Shown: positions 7,664 through 16,576 of the stretch, in pieces
Layout of the letters: each line of letters begins with the position of its first letter
How positions within the stretch are numbered: position 1 is the first letter of the stretch
Assembly (NCBI GenBank): GCA_902625845.1
Contig: CACOCT010000006.1
Coordinates: forward strand, 1-44,740
Source: an uncultured Prochlorococcus sp.
GTDB lineage: Bacteria; Cyanobacteriota; Cyanobacteriia; PCC-6307; Cyanobiaceae
Direction: 5' to 3'
DNA length: 44,740 bases
The notes under the pieces: generated by a model
Database searches by the model: none
The model's input: only the letters and a program-made list of their open reading frames with translations
Told to the model about the DNA's origin: nothing
Translations under genes and position numbers: made by a program

Positions 7664-10396
7664 CTAAATTAAATCATCTAATCTTTTAATCGCAGGATTA
7701 ATCTGATTCTTATCAGATATTCTTAAGAGATCATTAGATTCTGACACAGGAAATCTATTTATAGCTTTCAAAGTTAATTTTGCATTGTTTTTAAGCTTAC
7801 TGCTAAGGCTCCCACAATATTGGATCTGCGAAAGGACATCTATTGTTCTTCTAATAATTCTTACAACATCACCCTCATCCAAAGAAGTATTAAAAATTAT
7901 CTCTTTCCATTTTTGGCCTCTCGCCCATTGAGAAACAATACCCGTTAAATCTTTTTCTAGATAAATAGGTAAATCTATAAAGTTATTAAATTGCTGCGAA
8001 GATAATAACTTCTTCAAACTTTCTAACTCATTAAAAACATCAAGTACTTTCGAAGATGGTTTGAAATTACACCACGAATCAGATCTTCTAACTTCTACTG
8101 ATATAGATTGAATAACTGCTGCCAGATCTGGAGGTTCTAGATCATCTAAATAACCACTTAATAAAACTAATCCAACCCATAGTTCATTCTCGGTTCTTAA
8201 AGACCCTATTGATTCACCAATATCAGTAATATTTACATCTTCTAGACAGCCAAAATAATTTAATATTTTCATCAAATTTGTAAATTTTTCCCAATTATAA
8301 TTTTCTTTCTTTTCTAACAATATTTTCTTTTCTTCAATCGCAATTTCTAACACGTTAACTTTATTTCTAAGCCTTTTTAGTTTTTTTAAATCGCCTATTT
8401 CATGAAAAGGTTGCTTGATAATTTTCTTTTCTATATCGGAGATAGCTTCTTTTTGAGATAATACTTCTTTTGCTAAATCATATTTTGGGATAGTTAAATC
8501 ATTTACTTGACTAAGTTCAAAAATCTTTCTAGCAAAAATCGATGAGAATTCATCACCCCTTAAACTTTCACCAGAAAAATTCAAATTGGGCAAAATTAGT
8601 TTAGTTAAATTTAATACTTCTATATCGGGAAAAATATTTACAATAAAATCTGGTTTTATAAGAATGAACAAATTATCAATAGTCAAACAAAGAATATTTA
8701 AATTTTTATTAGATCTTAAAAACTTTTTACATATGACTGCCGGCACAATTTTTCTTTTAATTTGAGGAGCTTTTAAAGCAATTAAACCTCCATCAGCATA
8801 GAATTTAATAGCTTTACTTATTTCTTCATATAAGTTTTGAGAAGCCTGTTTCTCTAAAATTTTTAATAATCTTTTTTCTTCTTTAAGAATACTTTTTAAC
8901 TTTTCATAAGCATCAAAATCTTCCCAAGAAATATTATCTGTAATTTTCTTTAAATTAATTAACTCTTCATTTAAAGAATTCAAATCACTATTTTCTTTTG
9001 AAGACTGGGAAATATGAACAAAACTTCCAAAACTTCGCTTAATAAGTTCTTGAGATTTAGAAAGAGTATAATGCTGCAGAAGATTTAGTACCATCCCATA
9101 ACTTGGTGAGAATTGACTAATCAATACATTTGGCTTACTCAAAGCGAGAGAACTTGCTTCTTTAGCTCCTTCAAATCTATTTTGAATAGTTACTACATAA
9201 CCCTGTGTATCTTTTCCTCTCCTACCCGCTCTTCCAGACATTTGCAAAAATTCACTACTAAAGAGTAAACGGTGTCCATCCTCAGACCTTTTTGAAAGCG
9301 ATGAGATTACAGTCGTTCTTGCTGGCATATTAATACCAGCAGCAAGTGTTTCAGTCGCAAAAACAACTTTTATAAGACCTTGCTGAAATAATTCCTCTAC
9401 CAATTCTTTCCAAGCAGGAAGTAATCCAGCATGATGAGAAGCAATTCCTTTTTTAAGAGCTTCAAAATGAACATTATCCTTAATACCTTCCTGATTATGT
9501 TTTGCATATTGTTTTAATCTTTGAGAGATTAAACTAGCTTCTTTATAATTAACTAAAGTTAAATGGTTTATATTCTCTAGTGCTCTATCACAACCCTTTC
9601 TGCTAAAAATAAAATAAATTGCAGGTAACATATTTTGATCAAATAGCTTGGATATAACAAAAGATATAGAAGGTGACTTTGGTTGAACTAATCTGCCAAC
9701 TTTAACTTTATTTTTTTGTCCTTTAGGCGATCTCCAAACTTTACAGTTAGGGTGAATTCCATTCTTTTTTTTATTTAAGAGAGGATGAAAACCTTTAGCA
9801 CTACAAAAAATAAAATCTAAAGGCACTGGTCTTATATCACTATTAATTAGTTGAGTTGGTCCATGGACTTGATTAATCCAGCTTTTAAGTTGATTTGCAT
9901 TTGCGATTGTCGCTGACAAAGCGATAATTTGAGTCCTACTTGGACAATGTATAATTGTTTCCTCCCATACTGTCCCCCTTTGAGGGTCATTCATATAATG
10001 GCATTCATCAAGTATTACTGATTCCAAATTAACTAGTGGATCATCAAAATCTTCAAACTCGCCATAAAGCATATTCCTAAATATCTCAGTTGTCATAACT
10101 AAGACTGGTGCCTCTCTATTTATACTCACATCTCCCGTGAGCAGACCAACTTTATTTTGGCCAAATTGAAGAGAAAAGTCCCTAAATTTCTGATTAGAAA
10201 GAGCCTTTAAAGGGGTGGTATAAAACACTCTACTTTTATGATTTAAAGCTCTATAAATCGCAAATTCGCCCAATATAGTTTTACCTGAACCAGTAGGCGC
10301 CGTTAAGACAATAGAGTTCCCACTATTAATTGCCTTAATTGCATCTAATTGAAATGTATCTAATGGAAATGGAAATATTTCCCCTAGATTATTCAA
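7664..10396 (-). CDS. Ski2/Mtr4-like DExH-box RNA helicase
   Basis: This is a 910-residue superfamily 2 helicase. The Walker A segment APTGSGKT is at residues 33-40, the DECH box at 130-133, SAT at 161-163, and the motif VI sequence QMSGRAGRRG in the second RecA-like domain. The long C-terminal half contains predicted coiled coil (lysine/glutamate rich, about 470-530 and 640-700). It ends in a region resembling the DSHCT domain of Ski2/Mtr4 helicases (around RRSDSWCNF to EGDVVRIIRRTID). Eukaryotic relatives unwind RNA for the exosome; in cyanobacteria a role in RNA turnover or ribosome maturation is inferred. The start is a TTG: no ATG or GTG lies between it and an upstream in-frame stop. The gene is divergent from bioF. 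Confidence 0.88.
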   Translation of the reverse strand: MNNLGEIFPFPLDTFQLDAIKAINSGNSIVLTAPTGSGKTILGEFAIYRALNHKSRVFYTTPLKALSNQKFRDFSLQFGQNKVGLLTGDVSINREAPVLVMTTEIFRNMLYGEFEDFDDPLVNLESVILDECHYMNDPQRGTVWEETIIHCPSRTQIIALSATIANANQLKSWINQVHGPTQLINSDIRPVPLDFIFCSAKGFHPLLNKKKNGIHPNCKVWRSPKGQKNKVKVGRLVQPKSPSISFVISKLFDQNMLPAIYFIFSRKGCDRALENINHLTLVNYKEASLISQRLKQYAKHNQEGIKDNVHFEALKKGIASHHAGLLPAWKELVEELFQQGLIKVVFATETLAAGINMPARTTVISSLSKRSEDGHRLLFSSEFLQMSGRAGRRGKDTQGYVVTIQNRFEGAKEASSLALSKPNVLISQFSPSYGMVLNLLQHYTLSKSQELIKRSFGSFVHISQSSKENSDLNSLNEELINLKKITDNISWEDFDAYEKLKSILKEEKRLLKILEKQASQNLYEEISKAIKFYADGGLIALKAPQIKRKIVPAVICKKFLRSNKNLNILCLTIDNLFILIKPDFIVNIFPDIEVLNLTKLILPNLNFSGESLRGDEFSSIFARKIFELSQVNDLTIPKYDLAKEVLSQKEAISDIEKKIIKQPFHEIGDLKKLKRLRNKVNVLEIAIEEKKILLEKKENYNWEKFTNLMKILNYFGCLEDVNITDIGESIGSLRTENELWVGLVLLSGYLDDLEPPDLAAVIQSISVEVRRSDSWCNFKPSSKVLDVFNELESLKKLLSSQQFNNFIDLPIYLEKDLTGIVSQWARGQKWKEIIFNTSLDEGDVVRIIRRTIDVLSQIQYCGSLSSKLKNNAKLTLKAINRFPVSESNDLLRISDKNQINPAIKRLDDLI

Positions 10397-10517
10397 AAAT
10401 TCGTGTTGAGATGAATTTGAGTTAACTTCTTAAGATATGATCTATTTAGATATTAATAAATTCAATAATTAACTTGCAAACTTTACTTATGAATGTAGAT
10501 TTTTAAGCTATAAAATT

Positions 10518-11660
10518 ATGAACAAATTTCAAACTCCTAAAAATAGAATTAGAAAATTACGAGTATTATCTCTTGGAGATAACCCATATGAATTTAAAGT
10601 TTGGAGAGACAATATCAACACAACTCTTATAGATTTAAGCAGTAATGATTATTTTGGATTAAGCCGAGATAAAGATGTTATTAATGCTGCTCATGAGGCA
10701 ACTCTTATTGAAGGATTAGGATCAGGTAGTTCTAGATTTATAAGTGGTTCTAGACCTATACATAAATCACTTGAAACTAATTTAGGTAAATGGTTAAATC
10801 AAGATTCTGTACTACTTTTCCCTAGCGGATATCAAGCAAACATTGCCGCCATTGAAGCTTTGACAGATAAAAACAGTATCATAATTGCAGATAGATTAAT
10901 ACATAACTCTTTACTTGTCGGATCAAAAACATCTGGAGCTAAATTAATCAGATTTCTTCACAATAATTTAAAAGATTTAGAAAATAAATTGTCAAAGTAC
11001 TCCATAATTAATAATTCAATTCTTGTTGTTGTTGAATCTCTCTACAGTATGGAGGGTAGTATCGCTCCAATAGAAAAAATAACAAAACTGTGTAAAAAAT
11101 ATAATTGCAAATTATTAGTGGATGAAGCTCATGCTTTAGGAATCTTAGGAAATAAAGGGAAAGGATTAAGTTATCCATTTCTTGATTCAATTAGCATGAT
11201 CAGTGGAACTTTTGGTAAAGCTTTTGGAAGCGGCGGTGCATTTCTAGCAGGCGATGAAAAAATAGGAGAATTGCTTATTCAATCGAGTAGTCCCTTTAGA
11301 TATACAACAGCTTTATCTCCTTCTCTTGCTGCAGGGGCATTAAAATCTTTGCAGAAAATCAAAAAAAATAAATATTTAGGCACTGATTTATTAAAAATTT
11401 CAAAAAGATGGAAAGAAGAGATTGAGCATATTGGCAAATATGAAGTTATTGGAGATGCTCATATCCTTTCTTTAATTATTGGAGATGAAGATAAAACAAT
11501 AATGATGCAAAAATTTCTTGAAGATAAAGGCTTCTTAGCAGTAGGGATAAGGCCTCCAACAGTACCAGCAGGAAAATCTAGAATCAGGTTGACTATAAGG
11601 AGTTCTTTCAATACAAATATTTTAAAAAACTTTATTTCTGCATTAAAAGCCTACAAATGA
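10518..11660 (+). CDS. bioF: 8-amino-7-oxononanoate synthase
   Basis: BioF is a PLP enzyme that condenses pimeloyl-ACP (or -CoA) with L-alanine to give KAPA, the first committed ring-precursor step of biotin synthesis. At 380 residues it has the expected GSGSSRFISG segment, DEAHALG (202-208) with the cofactor-binding aspartate, and the Schiff-base lysine in SGTFGKAFGSGG (K234). It starts with ATG and is the first gene of a five-gene biotin operon. Its stop overlaps the start of bioK by four bases (ATGA), so the two are probably translationally coupled. Confidence 0.95.
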   Translation: MNKFQTPKNRIRKLRVLSLGDNPYEFKVWRDNINTTLIDLSSNDYFGLSRDKDVINAAHEATLIEGLGSGSSRFISGSRPIHKSLETNLGKWLNQDSVLLFPSGYQANIAAIEALTDKNSIIIADRLIHNSLLVGSKTSGAKLIRFLHNNLKDLENKLSKYSIINNSILVVVESLYSMEGSIAPIEKITKLCKKYNCKLLVDEAHALGILGNKGKGLSYPFLDSISMISGTFGKAFGSGGAFLAGDEKIGELLIQSSSPFRYTTALSPSLAAGALKSLQKIKKNKYLGTDLLKISKRWKEEIEHIGKYEVIGDAHILSLIIGDEDKTIMMQKFLEDKGFLAVGIRPPTVPAGKSRIRLTIRSSFNTNILKNFISALKAYK

Positions 11661-12355
11661 ATCAAATCATTTCACAGCACGGTTGGGGATTAGATCAAAG
11701 TCTCTGGCATAAGTTAAAAGAAGACCTTATTAGACAAAATTGGATTTGGCAAGATAATGATAGAGGTTATTATTCAGATTCATGCGTTAAAGTTAAATGG
11801 ATCAAAACTGATTCAGATAACAATAAGAAAGTTGCTTTATGTCATTCTCTAGGTATCCATTTAATTGAGAAAGAAATTCTCAAAGAAGCATCTCATATCG
11901 TATTAATAAATTCCTTCTTCAGTTTTATACCCTCAAATAATGAGAGGGATATAACGATGAGAACTCTCAGAAGAATGGAAAAAAAAATTAATACTCTTGA
12001 AGTGCGCTTCATGTTAGAAGTATTTATTAGTAGATCATTTATGCCAAATCAAGTTGATATTAAATTTAAATCTCTTTTTAATCTAAACTCAAAACAAATT
12101 AATTTAAAACGTTTATTAAAAGATTTTCAAAAGTTATATTTCCAACCAAGTACATTTGATTTATTTTCTGAACATGCTGAAGTTTTAATAATTAAATCTA
12201 AAAATGATTTTATTCTTAAAGAATATGCTTCTAATGAATTTATTAATTTATTAAATAATTCTCAAATATATAAGCCTAAATTAGTACAAATTGAAAACCA
12301 AGGGCACTTAATAGATAATAATTGCATTGTAAAAATCCTCAAAGATTGGTTATAG
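11657..12355 (+). CDS. bioK: BioK-type pimeloyl-ACP methyl ester esterase
   Basis: This is a small alpha/beta-hydrolase of 232 residues. The nucleophile elbow reads LCHSLGIH with Ser64. Asp184 (in KSKNDF) and His217 (in QGHLID) complete a plausible catalytic triad. In marine Synechococcus and Prochlorococcus the gene between bioF and bioC has been described as bioK. It replaces E. coli bioH in cleaving the methyl ester of pimeloyl-ACP to end pimelate chain building. The identification rests on position plus the triad, because the family is poorly conserved. It overlaps bioF by four bases and lies nine bases before bioC. The elbow residue before His is Cys rather than the common Gly. Confidence 0.85.
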   Translation: MNQIISQHGWGLDQSLWHKLKEDLIRQNWIWQDNDRGYYSDSCVKVKWIKTDSDNNKKVALCHSLGIHLIEKEILKEASHIVLINSFFSFIPSNNERDITMRTLRRMEKKINTLEVRFMLEVFISRSFMPNQVDIKFKSLFNLNSKQINLKRLLKDFQKLYFQPSTFDLFSEHAEVLIIKSKNDFILKEYASNEFINLLNNSQIYKPKLVQIENQGHLIDNNCIVKILKDWL

Positions 12356-12364
12356 ATATTTTTT

Positions 12365-13123
12365 ATGTTGACAAATAAATATTGGAATAAAAAAATAAAT
12401 GATAATTTCAATAATGCTGCTTATTGTTATTCAAAATATTCCTTAGTTCAAAAATACTTTGCAAATAAGCTATTAATTATCATTAAAGAATTAGAACCTC
12501 AAATTGGGAGATGGATTGATTTAGGAGCAGGAACAGGCTATTTAGCTGATCTATTAGAAAAAGATTTTATGAATATAAATGTTATTAGGATTGACCTTAG
12601 TCCTAATATGCTTAAAGAAAATAAAAAAAATAGTCAAACCATATTGTGGGATTTAAACAATGATTTACCCCCTTATATAAATAAGGCAAGTCTAATTATT
12701 TCTTCTTTCTGCTTTCATTGGTTGAATGATCCTGAGGATAAGTTGAGAGAATGGTATGACAGATTAGTCCCTGGAGGTTTTCTAATAGTTTTATTTCCCA
12801 ATAATGAAAGTTTCCCAGAATGGAAAGATACATGTAGAAAAAACAACATAGAGTACAGTGGTCTTTCTTTGCCATGTACAAATACTTTAAAAAATTTTGT
12901 AAAAGAAAATGAAATATTCCAAATAAAAAATTTTTATTATAAGGAAACTTTTCCAGATATTTATAAACTTTTTAAGAGTATTATTAATGTAGGAGCTCAT
13001 ACTTCACAAAGCAGAAGAAAAACGGTTTCAGAATTAAAGTTAATGCAAAAGAAATGGCCCAAAGATCAATATGAGAAAGTAAATTTAACTTGGTATATAA
13101 GCGTATTAATCCTAAAAAAATGA
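12365..13123 (+). CDS. bioC: Malonyl-ACP O-methyltransferase
   Basis: BioC uses SAM to methylate the free carboxyl of malonyl-ACP, disguising it as a primer for fatty acid synthesis and so starting pimelate formation. The protein has 252 residues and the SAM-binding motif WIDLGAGTGYLADLL near residue 50. Post-motif acidic residues lie in RIDLSPNM, and the SSFCFHWLNDP segment is typical of BioC. It lies in the order bioF-bioK-bioC-bioD-bioA, and its TGA overlaps the ATG of bioD. BioK would later remove the methyl group that BioC adds. Confidence 0.92.
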   Translation: MLTNKYWNKKINDNFNNAAYCYSKYSLVQKYFANKLLIIIKELEPQIGRWIDLGAGTGYLADLLEKDFMNINVIRIDLSPNMLKENKKNSQTILWDLNNDLPPYINKASLIISSFCFHWLNDPEDKLREWYDRLVPGGFLIVLFPNNESFPEWKDTCRKNNIEYSGLSLPCTNTLKNFVKENEIFQIKNFYYKETFPDIYKLFKSIINVGAHTSQSRRKTVSELKLMQKKWPKDQYEKVNLTWYISVLILKK

Positions 13124-13776
13124 AAATCACTAATAAAAATTTTCAATTTATTATTTGCGGAACTGACACTGATGTTGGTAAAACATTAATTAGCTCGTTT
13201 TTAGTTAGAGGACTCAATTGTTATTATTGGAAGCCGATACAAAGTGGAATTGAAGGAGAGACTGATAGTCAATATGTAAAAAGGGTTAGCCAAATTAGTC
13301 AAAAAAAAATCTTAAAGGAAGCTTACATTTTCAATAATCCAGTATCACCTCATTGGGCTGCAGAAATTGATAAGGTAAGAATTATCAAATCAAATTTAAA
13401 TTTACCTAATATCGATAAGTCTCTTTTAATTGAAACAGCTGGCGGGCTTATGGTTCCTATAACAAGAGATTTTTTACAGATCGATCAAATCAAAATTTGG
13501 AACTTACCAGTTATACTTGTTGCCAGGAGCTCTCTTGGGACACTAAACCATACACTCTTAAGTATTGAGGCCCTAAGAAAAAGAAATATTCCTATTTTGG
13601 GTCTTATTGTAAATGGGAAAAAACATTTAGATAATCCGCAAACTTTAAAACTTTTTAGTCGATTACCAATTATCGCTGAATTCCCTTTGATTAAAAATTT
13701 AAGTGTTGAAAATTTAGATTTATTATGGAAAGATCTTAAAATGGGAGAAACACTAAATCAAATACTAAATAAGTAA
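13120..13776 (+). CDS. bioD: Dethiobiotin synthetase
   Basis: BioD closes the ureido ring of dethiobiotin from DAPA, CO2 and ATP. The P-loop GTDTDVGKT lies near the N-terminus. The WKPIQSG segment supplies the substrate-binding lysine, and ETAGGLMVPI is the conserved second loop. The chosen start is the ATG at 13120, which overlaps the bioC TGA by four bases (ATGA). A longer TTG start at 13090 would overlap bioC by 34 bases and add residues not typical of BioD. The product is 218 residues. bioA follows after nine bases. Confidence 0.94.
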   Translation: MKITNKNFQFIICGTDTDVGKTLISSFLVRGLNCYYWKPIQSGIEGETDSQYVKRVSQISQKKILKEAYIFNNPVSPHWAAEIDKVRIIKSNLNLPNIDKSLLIETAGGLMVPITRDFLQIDQIKIWNLPVILVARSSLGTLNHTLLSIEALRKRNIPILGLIVNGKKHLDNPQTLKLFSRLPIIAEFPLIKNLSVENLDLLWKDLKMGETLNQILNK

Positions 13777-13785
13777 ATATTTTTT

Positions 13786-15084
13786 ATGATTAATCATTCA
13801 AATTCATTTAATAATGATTGGCACCCTAATATTTGGCCTCCTTTTACCCAGATTCAAACAAATAAAGCTCAAATTGAAGTCAGTCATGGTAAAGATGCCT
13901 CTTTATTTACGGTAAATCCTGAGAAAGAACTTATCGATGGGATTAGTAGCTGGTGGGTTACTTTACATGGACATAGTAATGAATTCATCGCCAAAGCGAT
14001 ATCAAATCAAGCCAAGACATTAGAACAAGTTATTTTTGCTGATTTCCTACATCCTCAGGCAAAAAAACTAGCAGAAAGGCTTAGCAAATTAACTAAATTA
14101 GAGCGATTATTTTTTTCAGATAATGGATCAACGGCAGTTGAAGTGGCTCTTAAAATCGCTTATCAATGGTGGCAGAATAATGGCGAAAGAAGAAATCAAA
14201 TTATTGCTTTTGACGGTGCCTATCATGGAGATACTTTTGGTGCAATGGCGTTAGGTGAAAGAAATATATTTAATGAAAGTTTTGAGAAGTTAATGTTTCC
14301 AGTTAAAAGGGTACCGTGGCCCTCAACATGGATAGGAGATGAAGATATTAACAAAAAAGAAGAACTTTCTATACGAAAACTTTGTGCGCTTTTAAAAGAG
14401 CCAACGGTAGCTGTTATTGTTGAGCCAATTTTACAAGGTGCAGGTGGTATGAATATGGTTAGACCAGAATTTATAAAAAAGGTTTCAGAATTAGTGAGTA
14501 ATCATAATTCTCTTTTAATTGCGGATGAAGTATTGACTGGTTTTGGCAGAACTGGAAGTTTATTTGCTTTTCAACAAGCAAAGATCAAGCCAGATTTAAT
14601 TGCCATCTCTAAAGGTTTAACTTCTGGTTTTTTACCCATGGGGATAACACTTTCTAAAGAAAAAATTTTTCAATCTTTTGTTAGTGATTCTCCAGAAAAA
14701 ACATTTTGGCATGGGCATAGTTTTACAGCTAATCCACTTGGATGTGCAGCTGCAAATGCAAGTTTAGATCTTCTGGAAAATGAACCTAATAAATATCTTA
14801 AATTCAAAGAAAAACATTTATTTTTGATAAAGAAATTAAAGGATTTATCTTTTGTAAAAAAAGTAAGAATATGTGGCACTATTGTAGCTTTCGATTTAGA
14901 AATAGGTACTAATTCTGGATATCTAAATACGATTGGGAAAAAGATAAAATCACTTGCGATTGATAAAGGACTTTTTATTAGACCTCTTGGAAATGTAGTA
15001 TATTTATTACCTCCTCTATGCATCACAGATAATCAATTAGAAATAAGTTATGAAATTATCAATGATATTCTTTTAAACTTATAA
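13786..15084 (+). CDS. bioA: Adenosylmethionine-8-amino-7-oxononanoate aminotransferase
   Basis: BioA transfers an amino group from SAM to KAPA, giving DAPA, with PLP as cofactor. It has 432 residues. Readable landmarks are GISSWWVTLHGH near residue 52, the GAYHGDTFGAM segment with the ring-stacking tyrosine (Y146), the cofactor aspartate in IADEVLTGFGRTG (D247), and the Schiff-base lysine in ISKGLTSGFLP (K276). It is the last gene of the biotin operon. bioB, the final enzyme, is not in the window, so it must lie elsewhere or be absent. Confidence 0.96.
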   Translation: MINHSNSFNNDWHPNIWPPFTQIQTNKAQIEVSHGKDASLFTVNPEKELIDGISSWWVTLHGHSNEFIAKAISNQAKTLEQVIFADFLHPQAKKLAERLSKLTKLERLFFSDNGSTAVEVALKIAYQWWQNNGERRNQIIAFDGAYHGDTFGAMALGERNIFNESFEKLMFPVKRVPWPSTWIGDEDINKKEELSIRKLCALLKEPTVAVIVEPILQGAGGMNMVRPEFIKKVSELVSNHNSLLIADEVLTGFGRTGSLFAFQQAKIKPDLIAISKGLTSGFLPMGITLSKEKIFQSFVSDSPEKTFWHGHSFTANPLGCAAANASLDLLENEPNKYLKFKEKHLFLIKKLKDLSFVKKVRICGTIVAFDLEIGTNSGYLNTIGKKIKSLAIDKGLFIRPLGNVVYLLPPLCITDNQLEISYEIINDILLNL

Positions 15085-15325
15085 ATTGTAAAAGATTAGA
15101 AGATTAAAATAAAAATAAATTTTTTGGAAAATAAGAAAATTGATTTAGCTCATATTCCATTAGATATTTAATTCGCTTTAAATGCTTATTGTTATAATCA
15201 ATACTTAAAAATATTAGATTTTATCTGAATGATTTTAAAAAATATTTATTATAAGAATTCAAAAGTTCTTAATTCGGATATGATTTTTCAGGTTATCAAT
15301 TAATTTATTAAGTTACTCAATAAAA

Positions 15326-15772
15326 CTAATTCATCAACCATAAAGGCATAGAATTTATTTCTTTGCCTGTAAAGTTAGCAAATAATAAAGCAAATAATAG
15401 GCATACTAAAATAACAATTACTAATAAAAGTAATGAGAACATTTCTCCATTGGAAAAAGGTCTCCTATCTCCAATCGAATTAGCTATCTTTGAATCAGAT
15501 GTGTATGTATTAATAATAGGCTTCTTATATTTTTTTTTACTGGCTAAGCCATTTTGAATTTTATTATCATAAATATTTCTTAAATAAGGATTATTTAAAT
15601 TTTCATAAGCCTCCATTACCGTTTGAAGTTTGACTTTAGCATCTTCTAAATTTAGGGAAGTAGTATCAGGATGTAATTCCTTAGTCAATTTACAAAAAGC
15701 TTTTCTTAATTCATGAGTTGAAGCTGTCTCATGAACACCAAGAATTTTATAGTAATTTTTTTCTCCTTTCAA
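15326..15772 (-). CDS. J-domain protein with a C-terminal membrane anchor
   Basis: The 148-residue protein has an N-terminal J domain (about residues 6-70) with the DnaK-activating HPD triad at 34-36. A short polar linker follows, then one strongly hydrophobic helix at about residues 112-132, before a brief tail. There is no Gly/Phe region or zinc finger, so it is a type III J protein, not DnaJ itself. It probably recruits Hsp70 to a membrane; which membrane and which client cannot be told. The gene is convergent with bioA and divergent from rsmG. The 241-base gap to bioA holds only AT-rich sequence, a stray TATAAT at 15193 and a weak 6-base hairpin at 15252-15271. Confidence 0.85.
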   Translation of the reverse strand: MKGEKNYYKILGVHETASTHELRKAFCKLTKELHPDTTSLNLEDAKVKLQTVMEAYENLNNPYLRNIYDNKIQNGLASKKKYKKPIINTYTSDSKIANSIGDRRPFSNGEMFSLLLLVIVILVCLLFALLFANFTGKEINSMPLWLMN

Positions 15773-15860
15773 AATTGTTTACTATTAATTTTATTTTAAT
15801 GTATTTAAATTAAAGTTAATGCTATAAAAAAACATAAAATTAAAAATTTAATTGAAAAAT

Positions 15861-16574
15861 ATGATGCAAATAATACACTATAAAGAACTTAATGAATTTC
15901 TTGGTAGTAATGAGATTCAATTATTTAAAAAATTACAAGAAATTATAAGCGAAATTAATAAAAGTACAAATTTAACCAGACTTATTGAAGGGGATGATTA
16001 TTGGATATCACAGGTATATGATAGTATTTGGCCATTTTATATAAGTCCACATAAAAAAATGGACGGAAAAAAATTTGTTGATATTGGTTCAGGATGCGGT
16101 TTCCCAGGATTAGCTTACGCGATAACACATCCAAATTCAGAGGTATATTTAATTGATTCGTCTAGAAAAAAAACAGATGCACTACAACAAATTATTGATG
16201 CATTAAACTTTAGTAATAAGATATTTGTAATAAACGACAGGATTGAAGAAATTGCTCATAATTCTTTATATAGGAATATTTTTGATATTGGAACCACTAG
16301 GGCAGTTGGCTCACCTTCCACAGTTGCGGAATATATATTGCCAATGCTTAACAAGAATGGGAGTGGATTGCTTTATTGTGGTAAGTGGAATAAAAAAGAT
16401 GAGTTTAATATAAGGAAATCTTTAGATATATTAAAAGGCTCTATTACAGAAATCAAAAAAATTAAACTTCCTAAACACAAAGGAGAAAGAAATATTATTT
16501 TTATCAAACCGGAGGAAAATTGTCCTGATTCTTATCCAAGAGCGATAGGAAAACCTGCAAAATATCCTTTATAG
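15861..16574 (+). CDS. rsmG: 16S rRNA (guanine527-N7)-methyltransferase RsmG
   Basis: RsmG (GidB) methylates G527 of 16S rRNA using SAM. The SAM motif reads FVDIGSGCGFPGL, followed by VYLIDSSRKKTDAL, both diagnostic for RsmG. The ATG at 15861 is preferred to the in-frame TTG at 15852, giving 237 residues; a second ATG follows immediately. The Pro-rich C-terminus (YPRAIGKPAKYPL) is the typical RsmG ending. The gene is convergent with the aldo/keto reductase, two bases between stops. Confidence 0.95.
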   Translation: MMQIIHYKELNEFLGSNEIQLFKKLQEIISEINKSTNLTRLIEGDDYWISQVYDSIWPFYISPHKKMDGKKFVDIGSGCGFPGLAYAITHPNSEVYLIDSSRKKTDALQQIIDALNFSNKIFVINDRIEEIAHNSLYRNIFDIGTTRAVGSPSTVAEYILPMLNKNGSGLLYCGKWNKKDEFNIRKSLDILKGSITEIKKIKLPKHKGERNIIFIKPEENCPDSYPRAIGKPAKYPL

Positions 16575-16576
16575 AT

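Noticed and set aside
13090-13119. Longer TTG start for bioD
   Set aside because: The ATG at 13120 gives the standard four-base overlap with bioC and the usual BioD N-terminus.
14670-15026. 118-residue minus-strand frame in bioA
   Set aside because: It lies entirely within well-conserved BioA sequence and has no recognisable domain or ribosome site.
15193-15198. TATAAT in the bioA/J-protein gap, possible small RNA promoter
   Set aside because: No -35 and no structured transcript or terminator downstream; frequent by chance in such AT-rich spacer.
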